Positions 35,001-45,090 are shown, counted from the stretch's first letter. The stretch is 64,000 bases of DNA from Romanomermis culicivorax (GCA_963922205.1 CAWUHX010000287.1:231528-295527), one strand, 5' to 3'. Translations and numbers: made by a program. The notes: generated from the letters alone by a model not told the origin.

Positions 35001-38000
35001 TAAAAATTGTAAAAAAATTTTTGTGAAAAAAATGTAAAAAAAAATTTATTAAAAAATATCGAAAAATTTTGTAAAAAAAAAAAAATTTTTTGTGCGAAAA
35101 GTAAAAAAAAGTTGCCAAAAAAAATTCAGAAAATTGTAGAAAAAAATTTGTAAAAAAATTGAAAAAATTTTATGAAGAAAAATTTTGAAAAAATCTGGTC
35201 AAAAAATAGAAAAAATCCCTGAAAAAGTTGCTATAGAAGAATTTTAAAATGTAAAACAATAAAAAAAAGTTTAGGGGAAAAAAATCGTGTACTTTGTCAA
35301 AAAATTGAAAAAGAATTTGTGAAACGATTTGTAAGAAAATTTTGTAAAAAAAAATTGTGAAAACATTACAAAAATGAATTTTCATAAAAATTGCAGAAAA
35401 ATTTTGCGGGAAAATAAAAAAAAATTAGTTGAAAAATGTAAAAAAATTGATAAAAATTTTTGCGAAGAAATTTTTAAAAAAATAAATTGTCTATAAACCC
35501 GGAAAATCGTGAAAAAATTTTGTAAAAAAACTACAAAAAATTGTAAAAAATAAAAAGAAATTTTATGAAAAAATTGAAGAAAAAAATCTGGTCCAGAAAT
35601 TTGAAAAAAAATCCGCAAATAAATTGTGGAGAAAAATTGTAAATAAATTAAAAAGAAGAAAAAATTAAAAAATTGTCAAAAAAAATATAAAAAAATTGTA
35701 AAAAGATTTGTAGGAAAAGTTTAAAAAATCGTTTGAAAACGTTAGAGAGATTGTAAAAAAATTTTGTAGAAGAAATCAAAAAAAAAATTGTGAAAAAATA
35801 TTTGGGGAAAATTTATTTTTTAAAAGAAAAGTTCTCCCAAAATTTATTATTTTTCACGTGAATTTATGAATTTTCATGGAAAAATGGATTTTTTTCAAGA
35901 AATTTGCATAAATTTCCAATTTTCTTTGTTTTATTTTGCGTAAAATTAAATCTTTTATTTAACATTTTTTTTGTGATATAGAATTCAAAATTTTCAATTG
36001 AAAATTCAGCTTTTTTCACAAAAATTTTCTTTCTAAAATGGAAATATTTCCAAGTCGTTTCTATAGCGAAAAAATTAAATTTTCGTGTAAAAATTTGCAT
36101 AAATTGTTTTTCATCCGTTTAAAATTAAATTTTTTCAAAATTTTTTAACTTTGTTAGGTAAAATTGAAATTTTTCATGAAAATATTCAGTTTTTTTCCAC
36201 GAAATTCTTTCTAAAATTGATCATATTGGTGGATTTCCACCAATTTTTTTCCGACAAAAAATTCAAATTTCTTGCTAAAATTTGTATAAATTTCAAATTT
36301 AAAAAAAAAATTTCAAAAATATGAATTTTTTTCAATTTCAAATTTTAAAAAAAAATGTAATTCTAAACTTTTCAGGTATGATCGAGGACTTATCCGAAGC
36401 TTTAACTTCAATCGGACGCAATTGTCGTTTTCGATTTTTAAAATCATTTTCTCAATTGGACGATATTTGCCAACCATTAATCGACGGAAAAGGCCCTTCG
36501 AACGGCTTGCAAATTACGTTACCTTTGAACCGGAAATTATTCCGAACCTTGACCGACGACCGCGATCCGACTTTTTCCGACCCCGGAATTTGGTTCAAAG
36601 TGAGAAAATTTAGCTTAGGCTTATGCTTAGGCTTAGGGTTAGGGTTAGACTTGGGCTTAGGCTTAAGCTTAGGCTCAGGTTTAGGCTTAGGCTCAGGCTT
36701 AGGTTTAGGCTTACACTTAGGCTTAGGCTTAGGCTTAGGCTCAGGGTTAGCGTTAGACTTGGGCTTATGCTAAGGCTTAGGCTTTGGCTTAGGGTTAGAC
36801 TTGGGCTTATGCTTAGGCTTAGGGTTAGACTTAGGCTTAGGGTTAGGCTTAGACTCAGATTTAGGCTCAGGCTTGGGGTTAGACTTAGACCTAGGCTTAG
36901 GGTTAGGCTTGGACTTAGATTTAGGCTTTGGTCTGGGGTAAACTTGGGCTTAGGCTTAGGCTTAGGCTTAGGGTTAGACTTAGTCTTAAGCTTAGGGTTA
37001 CGGTTAGACTTAGGCTTGGGCTTAGGCTTAAGTTTAGGCTTAGGCTTATGCTTAGGCTCAGAGTTAGACTTGGGCTTATGCTAAGGCTTAGGCTTTGGCT
37101 TAGGGTTAGACTTGGGCTTATGCTTAGGCTTAGGCTTAGGGTTAGACTTAGGCTTAGGGTTAGGCTTAGACTCAGATTTAGGCTCAGGCTTGGGGTTAGA
37201 CTTGGGCTTAGGCTTAGGCTTAGACTTAGGGTTAGGCTTTAGCTTAGACTTAAACCTAGGCTTAGGCTTGGGCTTAGACTTAGACCTAGGCTTAGGGTTA
37301 GGCTTGGACTTAGATTTAGGCTTTGGTCTGGGGTAAACTTGGGCTTAGGCTTAGGCTTAGGGTTAGACTTGGGCTCATGCTTAGGCTCAGGCTTAGGCTT
37401 AGGCTTTGACTTGGGCTTATGCTTAGGCTTAGGCTTAGGGTTAGACTCAGGCTTAGGCTTAGGATTAGGCTAAGACTTAGATTTAAACTTAGGGTTAGGC
37501 TTAGGGTTGAGCTAGGACTTAGATTTAGGCTTAGGCTTGGGGTTAGACTTGGGCTTAGGCTTAGGCTTAGACTTAGTCTAAAGCTTAGGGTTACGGTTAG
37601 ACTTGGGCTTATGCTAAGGCTTAGGCTTTGGCTTAGGGTTAGACTTGGACTTGGGCTTGTGCTTAGGCTTAGGGTTAGACTTGGGCTTATGCTAAGGCTT
37701 AGGCTTAGGCTTAGGCTTTGACTTGGGCTTATGCTTAGGCTTAGGCTTAGGGTTAGACTCAGGCTTAGGCTTAGGATTAGGCTGAGATTTAGATTTAGGC
37801 TTAGGGTTAGGCTTAGGGTTAGGCTTAGACTCAGATTTAGGCTCAGGCTTGGGGTTAGACTTGGGCTTAGGCTTAGGCTTAGACTTAGGGTTAGGCTTTA
37901 TCTTAGACTTAGACCTAAGCTTAGGCTTAGGCTTGGGCTTAGACTCAGACCTAGGCTTAGGGTTAGGCTTGGACTTAGATTTAGGCTTTTGTCTGGGGTA

Positions 38001-41000
38001 AACTTGGGCTTAGGCTTAGGCTTAGGCTTAGGGTTAGACTTGGGCTTATGCTTAGGCTCAGGCTCAGGCTTAACGTTAGACTTTGGCTTATGCTTAATCT
38101 TAGGCTTAGGGTTGGACTCAGGCTTAGGCTTAGGGTTAGGCTGAGACTTAGATTTAGGCTTAGGGTTAGGCTTGGACTTAGATCTAGGCTCAGGCTTGGG
38201 GTTAGACTTCGACTTAGGCTTAGACTTAGGGTTAGGCTTTAGCTTAGACTTAGACCTAGGCTTAGGCTTAGGCCTTTGTGATTAGGATGGAATTTGAACA
38301 AAAATGTGAGAAAAAAGGTAATTCTTTTCGATTGAGAGTTCAATTTTTTTCTGAAAGTAATCTGGGCTAATTCTTCTTGAAATGAGGAAAAATGCATTTT
38401 TTCCAAATCGAACATTCGAATTTTCAACGCAAATTAATGTAAAAATGCACTTTTTGCATGAAAAATTCACATTTTTGGAAAAAAAGTTTGAGGAAATTCA
38501 GATCGAAATGCCGGTTGAAATGAGATTTTCCTAGGGAAAATTTAGTAAATTAATGTCAAATTCAGAAAAAAAAATGTAATTTTTTCATTAAAAATTTCGA
38601 TTTCTTTCTCAAAAATTAAACTGAATTTCGGGTCAAAATGTAAAGAAAAATGTTATGTTTGTGGGGGGAAATCCTGAATTTTCGAAGAAAGTTTGGGAAA
38701 AATGCGATCGAAATTCGAAAAAAGTAGGTCTTTGATTGGAGTTTTTGGGTTTTTCTCAAAAAAATTATTGAAAATTGGCGTCACAATGCAACAGAAATGC
38801 AGATTTTCATCAAAAATTTTCGAAATTCAGACCAAAATGCAGAAAAAAAGTGAAGTGTTATCTTCGAAAATGTTTATTTTAAAAAAAATTTCGAAAAATC
38901 GGATCAGAAGGCGGAAAATTGTTACTTTTGCCATGGAAAATTATATTTTTTGAATTTATTTTTCTAAAATTCTTTTTTGAAACATTTTTCAAAAATTTTT
39001 TTCCATAAAATATACACCGAAATTTTTAAAAATATTTCGATCAAAAATTAATTTTTTGTGGAATTTACATTTAAATTTAAAAAATGTGTATTTTCGATTA
39101 AAAATTTTAATTTTTTAATTTTTTTTGAAAAATTCACATCGAAATTTTCAAAAAATTTAATTTTTGGATCAATAATTTCAATTTTTAATTTTTTTTGTAA
39201 AATTTACATCGACATTTTAAAAAATTATATTTTTTGATAAAAATTCTAATGATAGAAATATTTCTTCTTCTAAATTTTACACCAAAATTTAGAAATGTAA
39301 TTTTTCGAGCAAAAATTTTAATTTCCGAATTTTTTTTGTCGTAAAATTTACGTCGAAATTTGAAAAAAATTATATTTTTCTATTTGAAAGTCTAACTTTT
39401 GTAATTTATTTCCGTAAAATTTGGACCGAAATTCAAAAAGTGGAATTAAACGATTGGAAATTTTAATTTTTTTAGAGTGTTTTTTAAATTCACATCGACA
39501 TTTTTAAAAATGCTTTTTTGAATCAAAAATTCAAATTTTCAAAAATTTTTTTGTAAAATTTACAAAAAAAAATTTTTTTTTTGTTTTTTTCAGATTTTCA
39601 AATTTTTTTCAATTTTTTTTTAGATTCATCCGGTTCTTTTCACCGTTGGACTAAATTACGAAGAAACTTTAGCCAAAACTATGGGCGGTTTAAATTTAGA
39701 AAGGCAATTAAATCAACGAGCTTTGGAACATTACGAATCGTACGTTAGAAAATTTTGCGCTCATTTTTCGGACGAAAATTTGGAAAAAAATTTACAAGTT
39801 AGTAGCGAATTTTGCCGAAAAATTATTTTTTTCCCGAATTTTTTTCTTAAAATTTTAGAATTTTTAAATTTTTCTCCCAAAATTGGAAATTTTTTCCGAA
39901 TTAATTTCTATTTCGAGAATTTTCGCAATTTTGTTGGAAAATTCTGGGAATTAATAACAAATTCAGTGTCAAAATACTAAAAAAGTAAATTTTATAGGAC
40001 AAAAAATGAGGAAAAAATTTTAATTTTCATTTTTTTCCGCTTTTATTCCAAAAATTTTGCCCACATTTTAGAATTTCGGCTGAAAATTGCTTGGAGTAAT
40101 AGCGGATTTAGCACCAAAATTTTAATTTCAAACGAATTTGAAAAGACAAAAAATTAGTCAAAATTTTAATCTAGTTTTCATTTATTGGCGTGATCTCTCA
40201 TTTTTTTGATCGGTCAGCACCCGAAAATGTGTGCAAATCCGGTTGCTATTGACAAGCGGTGACATCGAGGCCGATTTTTCACATAATAAGCACCCGAAAA
40301 TGTGTGCAAATCCGGTTGCTATTGACAAGCGGTGACATCAAGGCCGATTTTTCACATAATAAGCACCCAAAAATGAGTGCAAATCCGGCTGCTTAGAAGC
40401 TGGGACAACAGTGCAGTTTTTTGAGTCAGCAACAGAAACATCAAAGCAGCTTTTTCTGCACAATTATCACCCGAAAATGTGTGCTAATCCGGCTGCACAA
40501 GTCGGCGACATTAAAGCAGTTCTTTGGCACAATCAACACTCAAAAATGTGTGCAAATCCGGCTGCTTAGAAGCAGCGACAACAACGCAGTTTTTGAGCTA
40601 ATAGTGGAAACATCAAAGCAGCTCTTTCTGCATAATTATCACCCAGAAATGTGTGCTAATCCGACTGCATAAGTGTAGTGACATGGAAGCAGTTTTTTGC
40701 ATGATCATCACCCAAAAATGTGTGCGAATCCGGCTGCTTAGGTGTGGCAGCATCAATGCAGTTTTTTGTGCAGTCAGCACCCGAAAATGAGTGCATAGCC
40801 GGCTGCTTACGGGGGGGAAGCAACATGAATGCAGTTTTTTGAGTCAGCAGCGGAAACATCAAAGCAGCTTTTTCTGCATAATCATCACCCGGAAATGTGT
40901 GCTAATCCGACTTCATGAGTGCAGTGACGTGACATCACAGTAGTTTTTTGTGCAGTCACCACCCGAAAATGAGTGCAAATCCGGTTACACAAGGGGGCAA

Positions 41001-42448
41001 TATGAAAGCTGTTTTTTTGCACAATCAGCACCCAGAAATGTGTGCGAATAAGGCTGCAAAAGGGTGGTGACATCAAAGCTGGGTTTTAGGTGCTGGCAGA
41101 GCCGATTCCTTTGCACCCGAAAATGCGTGTCAATCCGGTTGTCTAGAGCGGCAACATAAGAGCAGTTTTTTGGGTGTGGCAGATAAGACCATCTTTTCTT
41201 TGGTCAGGGTCGGCGACATCAAAGCAGTTTTTTTTGGGTGGCGACTACGTGGGCGGAGTTTGAGCTATATGGGCGGAGTTTGTGTGCAAAATAAGAAATT
41301 TTCATTTTTTCAGACTTTATTGGACAATGTTCACTGGAATTTAGCTCAAAATTGTTCGAAAAATGTTGAAAAATTTTCAAGTTTCACGTTTTTTGCAGGA
41401 TCATCACCCGAAAATGTGTGCAAATCCGGCTGCATAGTGGCGGCAACATCAAAGCAGTTGTTTCTGGGCAAAGTTAAAAACAGTTCTTTTGTGGGTCAAG
41501 GGCAGTAAGCAGATTTTTCTGCACCCGAAAATGCGTGCAAATCCAGGATGCCTAGGGGCGGTGACATAAGAGCAGTTTTTTGGGTGTGGCAGATAAAACT
41601 AGTTTTTTATTGGTCAGTGCGGCGACATCAGAGCAGTTTTTTTCGGGTGGCGAGCTATGTGGGCGGAGTTTGAGCCAAATGGGCAGAGTTTACCTATTTG
41701 TGGGCGGAGTTTGCGTGCAGAATCCTAAATTTCCATATTTTTCAGATTTTATTGGACGATGTTCGCTGGAATTTAGCTCAGAAATTATTCAAAAATTTTG
41801 AAAAACTTTTAATTTTCACGTTTTATGCAGGATCATCACCCAAAAATGTGTGCAAATCTGGCTGCATAGTGGCGGCAACATCAAAGCAGTTGTTTCTGGG
41901 CAAGGTTAAAAACAGTTTTTTTGGGTCAGGGGCGGCGACATCAAAGCAATTTTTTCAGGTGGCGAGCTACGTGGGCGTTAGTTTGAGTCGAATGGGCGGA
42001 GTTTACGCCAAATGGGCGGAGTTTACCTATTTGTGGGCGGAGTTTGCGTGCAGAATCCTAAATTTCCATATTTTTTCAGATTTTATTGGACAATATTCGC
42101 TCGAATTTAGCTCAAAATTGTTCAAAAAACGTGGAAATTTTTCAATTTTCGCGTCGTCTAAATTTTTTACTCGCCGGTCAAATGATCCTATGTTGCAAGA
42201 GCGGCAAAGATCGGACGGCCATGGCCGTCAGTTGCGACCAAACGGAAATTCTTTTCGAACGAGGTCTAGCCCCTTCTAGCTTTTCGCGCCAGAAAATTTT
42301 GGACGCCGTCCGCACGTCTGGGTCTCGTTTGGAAAATACGTTGAAGAACGTTGGCGCCAAACGTTACGCTTTTACGCATTTACAATTGTCGTTTATGCCG
42401 CAAAATTACCGGCCGCCAAAAGGCACGTACGGAAAAGGTCAAACTTGA
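20863..42448 (+). CDS. INPP4: Inositol polyphosphate 4-phosphatase (INPP4 type), seven exons, 772 aa
   Basis: Exons 20863-21090, 24975-25277, 30457-30703, 33836-34609, 36376-36599, 39624-39797 and 42080-42448 total 2319 bp in one frame, ending TGA. The family hydrolyses the 4-phosphate of PI(3,4)P2 to give PI(3)P, mainly on endosomes, and damps PI3K/Akt signalling. Family blocks occur in order: MAESKLAFHVP (exons 1/2), [10 protein letters not shown] (exon 2), [12 protein letters not shown] (exon 4), [10 protein letters not shown] (exons 4/5), [10 protein letters not shown] (exon 6), and the CX5R site [10 protein letters not shown] (Cys 689, Arg 695) followed by [14 protein letters not shown] and [11 protein letters not shown] (exon 7). 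Vertebrate INPP4A/B are about 920-980 aa. The missing part is the N-terminal C2 domain, so the product is either short or incompletely seen. Confidence 0.9.
21120..24960. repeat. INPP4 intron 1 satellite, 197-bp hairpin monomer
   Basis: Fills nearly all of intron 1 (21091-24974). Each monomer contains ATGACCCAAAATAGGGTGCT, AATCCGACTTCCATGTT, GTCAAAGGAGGAGCTGAACT and a hairpin whose arms are ATACTTTGTACAGC and GCTGTACAAAGTAT around an AATCAATA...TATTGATT inner stem. Two adjacent monomers, at 22577 and 22774, appear identical. Copies left of about 22400 are more diverged. The last hairpin ends about 18 bases before the exon 2 acceptor. Confidence 0.92.
24975..25277 (+). CDS. INPP4: INPP4 exon 2
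   Basis: Residues 77-177. Acceptor TTTCTACAG, donor GGGA|GTAAGG, phase 0 at both ends. It carries [10 protein letters not shown], then [19 protein letters not shown] and ATNLHIQRF, one of the clearest INPP4 signatures. Confidence 0.88.
25330..30060. repeat. INPP4 intron 2, AAT/TTAAT-rich low-complexity array
   Basis: Most of intron 2 (25278-30456) is built from short units such as AATTTAATAATAATAATTCA, with scattered TTTTTTTGAATGATAAT blocks. There is no stable long period. The last 400 bases (30060-30456) are non-repetitive with nothing recognised. Confidence 0.88.
30457..30703 (+). CDS. INPP4: INPP4 exon 3
   Basis: Residues 178-259 and the first base of 260. Acceptor TTTTTTTTTAG, donor TCGA|GTAAAT (phase 1). 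Encodes [20 protein letters not shown], matching the 'GAPAAHCQGFKSGGL' region of vertebrate INPP4, then a charged helical stretch. Confidence 0.82.
30720..33780. repeat. INPP4 intron 3, pyrimidine-rich tandem array
   Basis: Intron 3 (30704-33835) is T-rich with recurring 'TTTTTATGTCTTTATTTTTA', 'TCAATTTTTACCATTTCTTT', 'TTTTTCCGTTTTCTCATTTT' and 'TTCCTCAATTTTTTTCATTT'. A unit of about 245-260 bp is recognisable from about 31000 to 32520. Open frames here are Phe/Ser/Leu runs. Confidence 0.88.
33836..34609 (+). CDS. INPP4: INPP4 exon 4, with internal 11-aa repeats
   Basis: Residues 260-517, the largest exon. Acceptor TTTTTTTCAG, donor AAAG|GTGTAA, phase 1 at both ends. The first part is weakly conserved. 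The middle holds a Ser/Cys tract and five LHQxENxxKST repeats. The last third ([12 protein letters not shown] to [12 protein letters not shown]) matches the conserved helical region before the phosphatase core. Confidence 0.87.
34141..34316 (+). repeat. Coding minisatellite, 33-bp unit, about 5.3 copies
   Basis: Units start at 34141, 34174, 34207, 34240, 34273 and 34306, each beginning TTACA(T/C)CAAT. They translate to an 11-residue [11 protein letters not shown]-like repeat in frame with the phosphatase. The region is variable in INPP4 proteins, so expansion is probably tolerated. Confidence 0.9.
34610..35820. repeat. INPP4 intron 4, A-rich repeats
   Basis: The first two thirds of intron 4 (34610-36375) consist of 'TTGTAAAAAAATTTTGTGAA'-like units of about 20-25 bp, and a ~440-bp stretch near 34850 is echoed near 35220. 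The remainder (35820-36375) is AT-rich without a clear repeat. Confidence 0.8.
36376..36599 (+). CDS. INPP4: INPP4 exon 5
   Basis: Residues 518-592. Acceptor AACTTTTCAG, donor CAAA|GTGAGA, phase 1 to 0. Starts [13 protein letters not shown] (vertebrate counterpart MLEDM/MIEDM) and ends near DPGIWFK. The TTAGGC array of the next intron begins about 12 bases after the donor. Confidence 0.87.
36613..38276 (+). repeat. Interstitial telomere-like TTAGGC array in INPP4 intron 5
   Basis: About 1.66 kb of hexamers, mostly TTAGGC mixed with TTAGGG, TTAGAC, TTGGGC, TCAGGC and TTATGC, all with the G-rich strand on the plus strand. TTAGGC is the nematode telomere repeat. The array starts about 13 bases after the exon 5 donor and ends abruptly at GGCCTTTGTGATT. 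Variant hexamers recur in groups, which suggests amplification of larger blocks after seeding. Open frames reading LGLGLG are artefacts. Confidence 0.93.
38277..39623. other. Rest of INPP4 intron 5
   Basis: AT-rich, with loosely repeated 'AAAATTTACATCGAAATTTT' phrases after about 39000. No gene or element is seen. Confidence 0.6.
39624..39797 (+). CDS. INPP4: INPP4 exon 6
   Basis: Residues 593-650. Acceptor TTTTTTTTAG, donor ACAA|GTTAGT. Encodes [20 protein letters not shown], the counterpart of the PVLFNVGINEQQTLAERF signature, then [17 protein letters not shown]. Confidence 0.9.
40200..41560. repeat. INPP4 intron 6 satellite, CACCCGAAAATGTGTGCAAATCCGG core
   Basis: The core CACCCGAAAATGTGTGC followed by AAATCCGGCTGC repeats roughly every 65-110 bp from 40210 to 41540, linked by 'GACATCAAAGCAGTTTTTT'. 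It is clearly related to the intron 1 monomer core (CACCCAAAATGGGGTGC, AATCCGA, then GACATCAAAG). In the right part it is interleaved with exon-like copies and GGGCGGAGTTT repeats. Confidence 0.88.
41314..41388 (+). pseudogene. Exon 7 partial copy 1 (pseudo-exon)
   Basis: After TTTTTTCAG it reads [17 protein letters not shown] in the exon 7 frame, against [17 protein letters not shown] in the true exon. Homology stops before the catalytic motif and the satellite core takes over. The frame stays open to a stop at about 41508. Confidence 0.82.
41746..41821 (+). pseudogene. Exon 7 partial copy 2 (pseudo-exon)
   Basis: After ATTTTTCAG it reads [19 protein letters not shown], clearly the same segment with more changes. 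It shares the upstream 'CAGAATCCTAAATTTCCATA' with the true exon 7, so this copy and the real one are the closest pair in flanks. Confidence 0.82.
42080..42448 (+). CDS. INPP4: INPP4 exon 7 with the catalytic CX5R motif
   Basis: Residues 651-772 and the TGA at 42446-42448. Acceptor TTTTTTCAG. The P-loop CKSGKDRT has its nucleophile Cys at 42194-42196. Vertebrate INPP4 has Ala where this has Gly. The exon continues to the family C-terminus ending GTYGKGQT. The first ~75 bases are duplicated twice upstream as exon-like copies. Confidence 0.92.
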   Translation: MLLDNIRSNLAQNCSKNVEIFQFSRRLNFLLAGQMILCCKSGKDRTAMAVSCDQTEILFERGLAPSSFSRQKILDAVRTSGSRLENTLKNVGAKRYAFTHLQLSFMPQNYRPPKGTYGKGQT

Positions 42449-45090
42449 CGATCATATTTGAAAATTGACACGAAAAAAGTTTCTCTGCGGTGTAATTAGT
42501 TGTTGAAATTTTTTTCCAAAAAAAAGTAAATTTATATTTCCTTGGATTATATGCTGTATCTAGTAGTTAATCGGCAAGTGTTTATTGTTGATCCAGTTGC
42601 TGCTATGTTGATTCACTTTACTGTAGAAATTGAATTACTATCGATTTTTTTCTTGTACGTCGCTGTTTTTCTCTCTCAGAAAATGTCGGATTATTTATTG
42701 GTGGTTGTTTGGTTGGTGGAAAAAAATATTGGGCATGTTTCTCGTTGCCGAAATTCCTTTCGAGAAACTTTGATAACCAAAATTTTACTTTTCGCAAAAA
42801 TTTTTTAGTAAATTCGTGTTCAGAAAATGCAATTTTTGACGAGAAATTTTTTTAAATTACTCGTTTTTTATCGAAAATTCTAATTTTTGGAAAAAGTTCG
42901 CTAAAATTCGGTCGAAAATTTTAATTTTTTCCCAAAAAAAATTAATTTTCGATGGAAAATTTCAATTTTCTTTGCTGAATTTTCTACAAATTTACGTGGA
43001 AAATGTATCGAAAATTTTAAATTTCCGTTCAAAAAAAGCAAACGAATTTCGATAATAAAAAAAGCAAAAAAAAGGAAAAAACTCGAAATTTAGCAAAAAA
43101 AGTGCGAGAGTAGCAAAAAAGACAGAAAAGCAAATTTTGAATACAAAAAAAGCTAAAAAACAAAGAAAAACAGAAATTAAAAAAAATGCACGAAAATCAA
43201 AATTTGACAGAAAAACGGGTCAAAAAGTGGCTGTAAATTTGGAAAAGAAACGAAAAAAATCAATTTCGAAGATGAAATGAAGAAAAACCGAAATATAAAA
43301 AGCAAAAAATGAAGGAAATCTGGCATGAAAAGTTAAAAAAAACTATTTTTTTCTTTTTTCCATATTTTCCTATTTTCTACTTTTTTCAATTTTTACTTTT
43401 TACATTTCATCGTTTTTTTACTTTTTATTGTTTACTCTTCTTTACTTTTTTCATTTTTCCAACTTATAATTTTTTTGTCTGGATTTTTTATTTTTTTTCT
43501 TTACCTTTTACTTTACATTTTGTCTACTTTTTAGTTGTTTTTTCATTTTTTTACATTTTTCGTCTATTTTTGATTTTCATATACATATTTCTACTTTTTA
43601 CATTCATTTATTCCTTTTTTCTTTTTTTGTTTTTTTCTACTTTTTTCTGAATTTTTTCTACAGTTTTCGTTTTTCAAATGTTCACTTCTTCTAAATTTTT
43701 AATTAAATTTGTTTTAGTTTTTACATTTGTTATCTCTTTTTTCCTATTTTTTACTTTTTTTCTTTTCTTTCTGCTTTATATACATTTTTTCTACTTTTTA
43801 CTTTTTTGAATTTTTATTTCGTTACTATTTGTATTTTTTGTTTACTTCTTTCTATTTGTAGACTTTTGGCTTTTATTTATGTACTTTTCATTTTGTTTAC
43901 TTTTTACATTTTATTATTTTTTCTATTTTTCTTTACTTTTTATTTTGTTCTACTTTTTGGTTTTTTTACTTTTCATTTTTTAACTTTACGTTTTTGTTAA
44001 ATTTTTATTTTTACTACTTAAATTAATTTTTTTCACTTTTCTTCATTTCCAATGTTTCTTCTATATTTACTTCTTACGTTTTTTGAATTTTTATTTTTCC
44101 TTGCTTTTTATTTGTCCTTACTTTTTCACTTATTATATTTTGTTCATTTTTTTTAATTTTTCCCTTTTTGCTTTTTACTGTTTACTTGTTTCTTTTTAGT
44201 TTTTTGTTAACTTTTTACTTTTATTTATATTTTTTACATTTTTCGTCAACTTTTGCTATTTAATCATACACTTTTCTTATTTTTTTATATACATTTTCAA
44301 ATTTTTTTTTACATAATTTCGATTTTTTTGTTTTTTACAATTTGCTTTTTCTTTCTTTACTTTTGTTCACTTTACATTTTTTTACTTTTTTGGATTTTTT
44401 TTTACTTTTACTTTTTTTAAATTTTACATTTTTATTAATTTTTTATTTATATATTTTTACTGTTTACATTTATTTTTTCTGTTTTTCTCTACTTTTCGTT
44501 TTTTCACTCGTTTTTCGTTTATTTTTATTTTTACATTTTTTTATTTTTTACTCTATTTTTCTATACTTTTGTTTAGTTTCTACCTTTTCCACTTTTTACT
44601 TTTTTGGAATTTTTTTTTCTTTTTTGCTACTTTTCTTTATTTTTTCCGCTTTTTAAATTTTGTTATACTTATCCTTTTTTAAATTTTTACATTTTTTTAA
44701 CTTTTGATTTTTAATCATATTTTTCATTTTGTTTTATTTCTTACATTTTCTTTTTCTTCTCCACTTTTTTTACTTTACATTCTTCTACTTTTTTAAGTTT
44801 GTTTGAATTTTTTCACTGTTTATGTACTTCTACTTAGTTTTTAATTTTTTCAATTTTTATCATTTTTGTCTACTTTTTATTTTTATTTACATTTTTTCTT
44901 TTTACATTAATTATTTTTTTCCTTTTTTAGATTAATTTTTTTTTAATTTTTATTATTATTCTTTTACTTGTACATTTATTTTTTTACTTTTTTCATTTAT
45001 TTTTTTACTTTTTACATTTATTTTTTTACTTTTACATTTTTTTTCTTCTTTTTTCTACTTTTTGGTTTTTTTCTACTCTTTTTTTGCTTT
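42449..45090. other. Spacer between INPP4 and SLC36 genes
   Basis: The first few hundred bases should be the INPP4 3' UTR. An AATAAA lies near 43051. 42880-43330 is A-rich. From about 43340 to 45090 the plus strand switches to a T-rich pyrimidine tract with 'TTTTTACTTTTT' and 'TACATTTTT' repeats that runs to the SLC36 acceptor. No gene is seen. Confidence 0.6.

Larger units (their letters stand above)
41172..42079 (+). repeat. Tandem duplication of the intron 6 / exon 7 boundary
   Basis: Units beginning 'GGGTGTGGCAGATAA' at about 41172 and 41581 carry GACATCA(A/G)AGCAGTTTTT, GGGCGGAGTTT repeats, an acceptor and the start of exon 7. Exon-like starts lie at 41314, 41746 and the true exon at 42080, spaced 432 and 334 bp. 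Confidence 0.82.

Noticed and set aside
36623-38242. Leu-Gly and Leu-Arg repeat frames
   Set aside because: Hexamer TTAGGC read in any frame gives dipeptide repeats; it is an intronic telomere-like array.
41170-41508. 112-codon frame reading a mix of satellite and exon 7 copy
   Set aside because: Only the ~25-residue exon-like part is meaningful; the rest translates satellite. Recorded instead as a pseudo-exon.
40210-41560. Pol III B-box-like GTGCAAATCCGG in the intron 6 and intron 1 satellites
   Set aside because: Only partial match to the B box (GGTTCRANTCC), no matching A box at the right distance and no tRNA fold.
42542-42808. 88-codon hydrophobic frame after the INPP4 stop
   Set aside because: Starts at TTG, has no splice or start context and lies where the INPP4 3' UTR should be.
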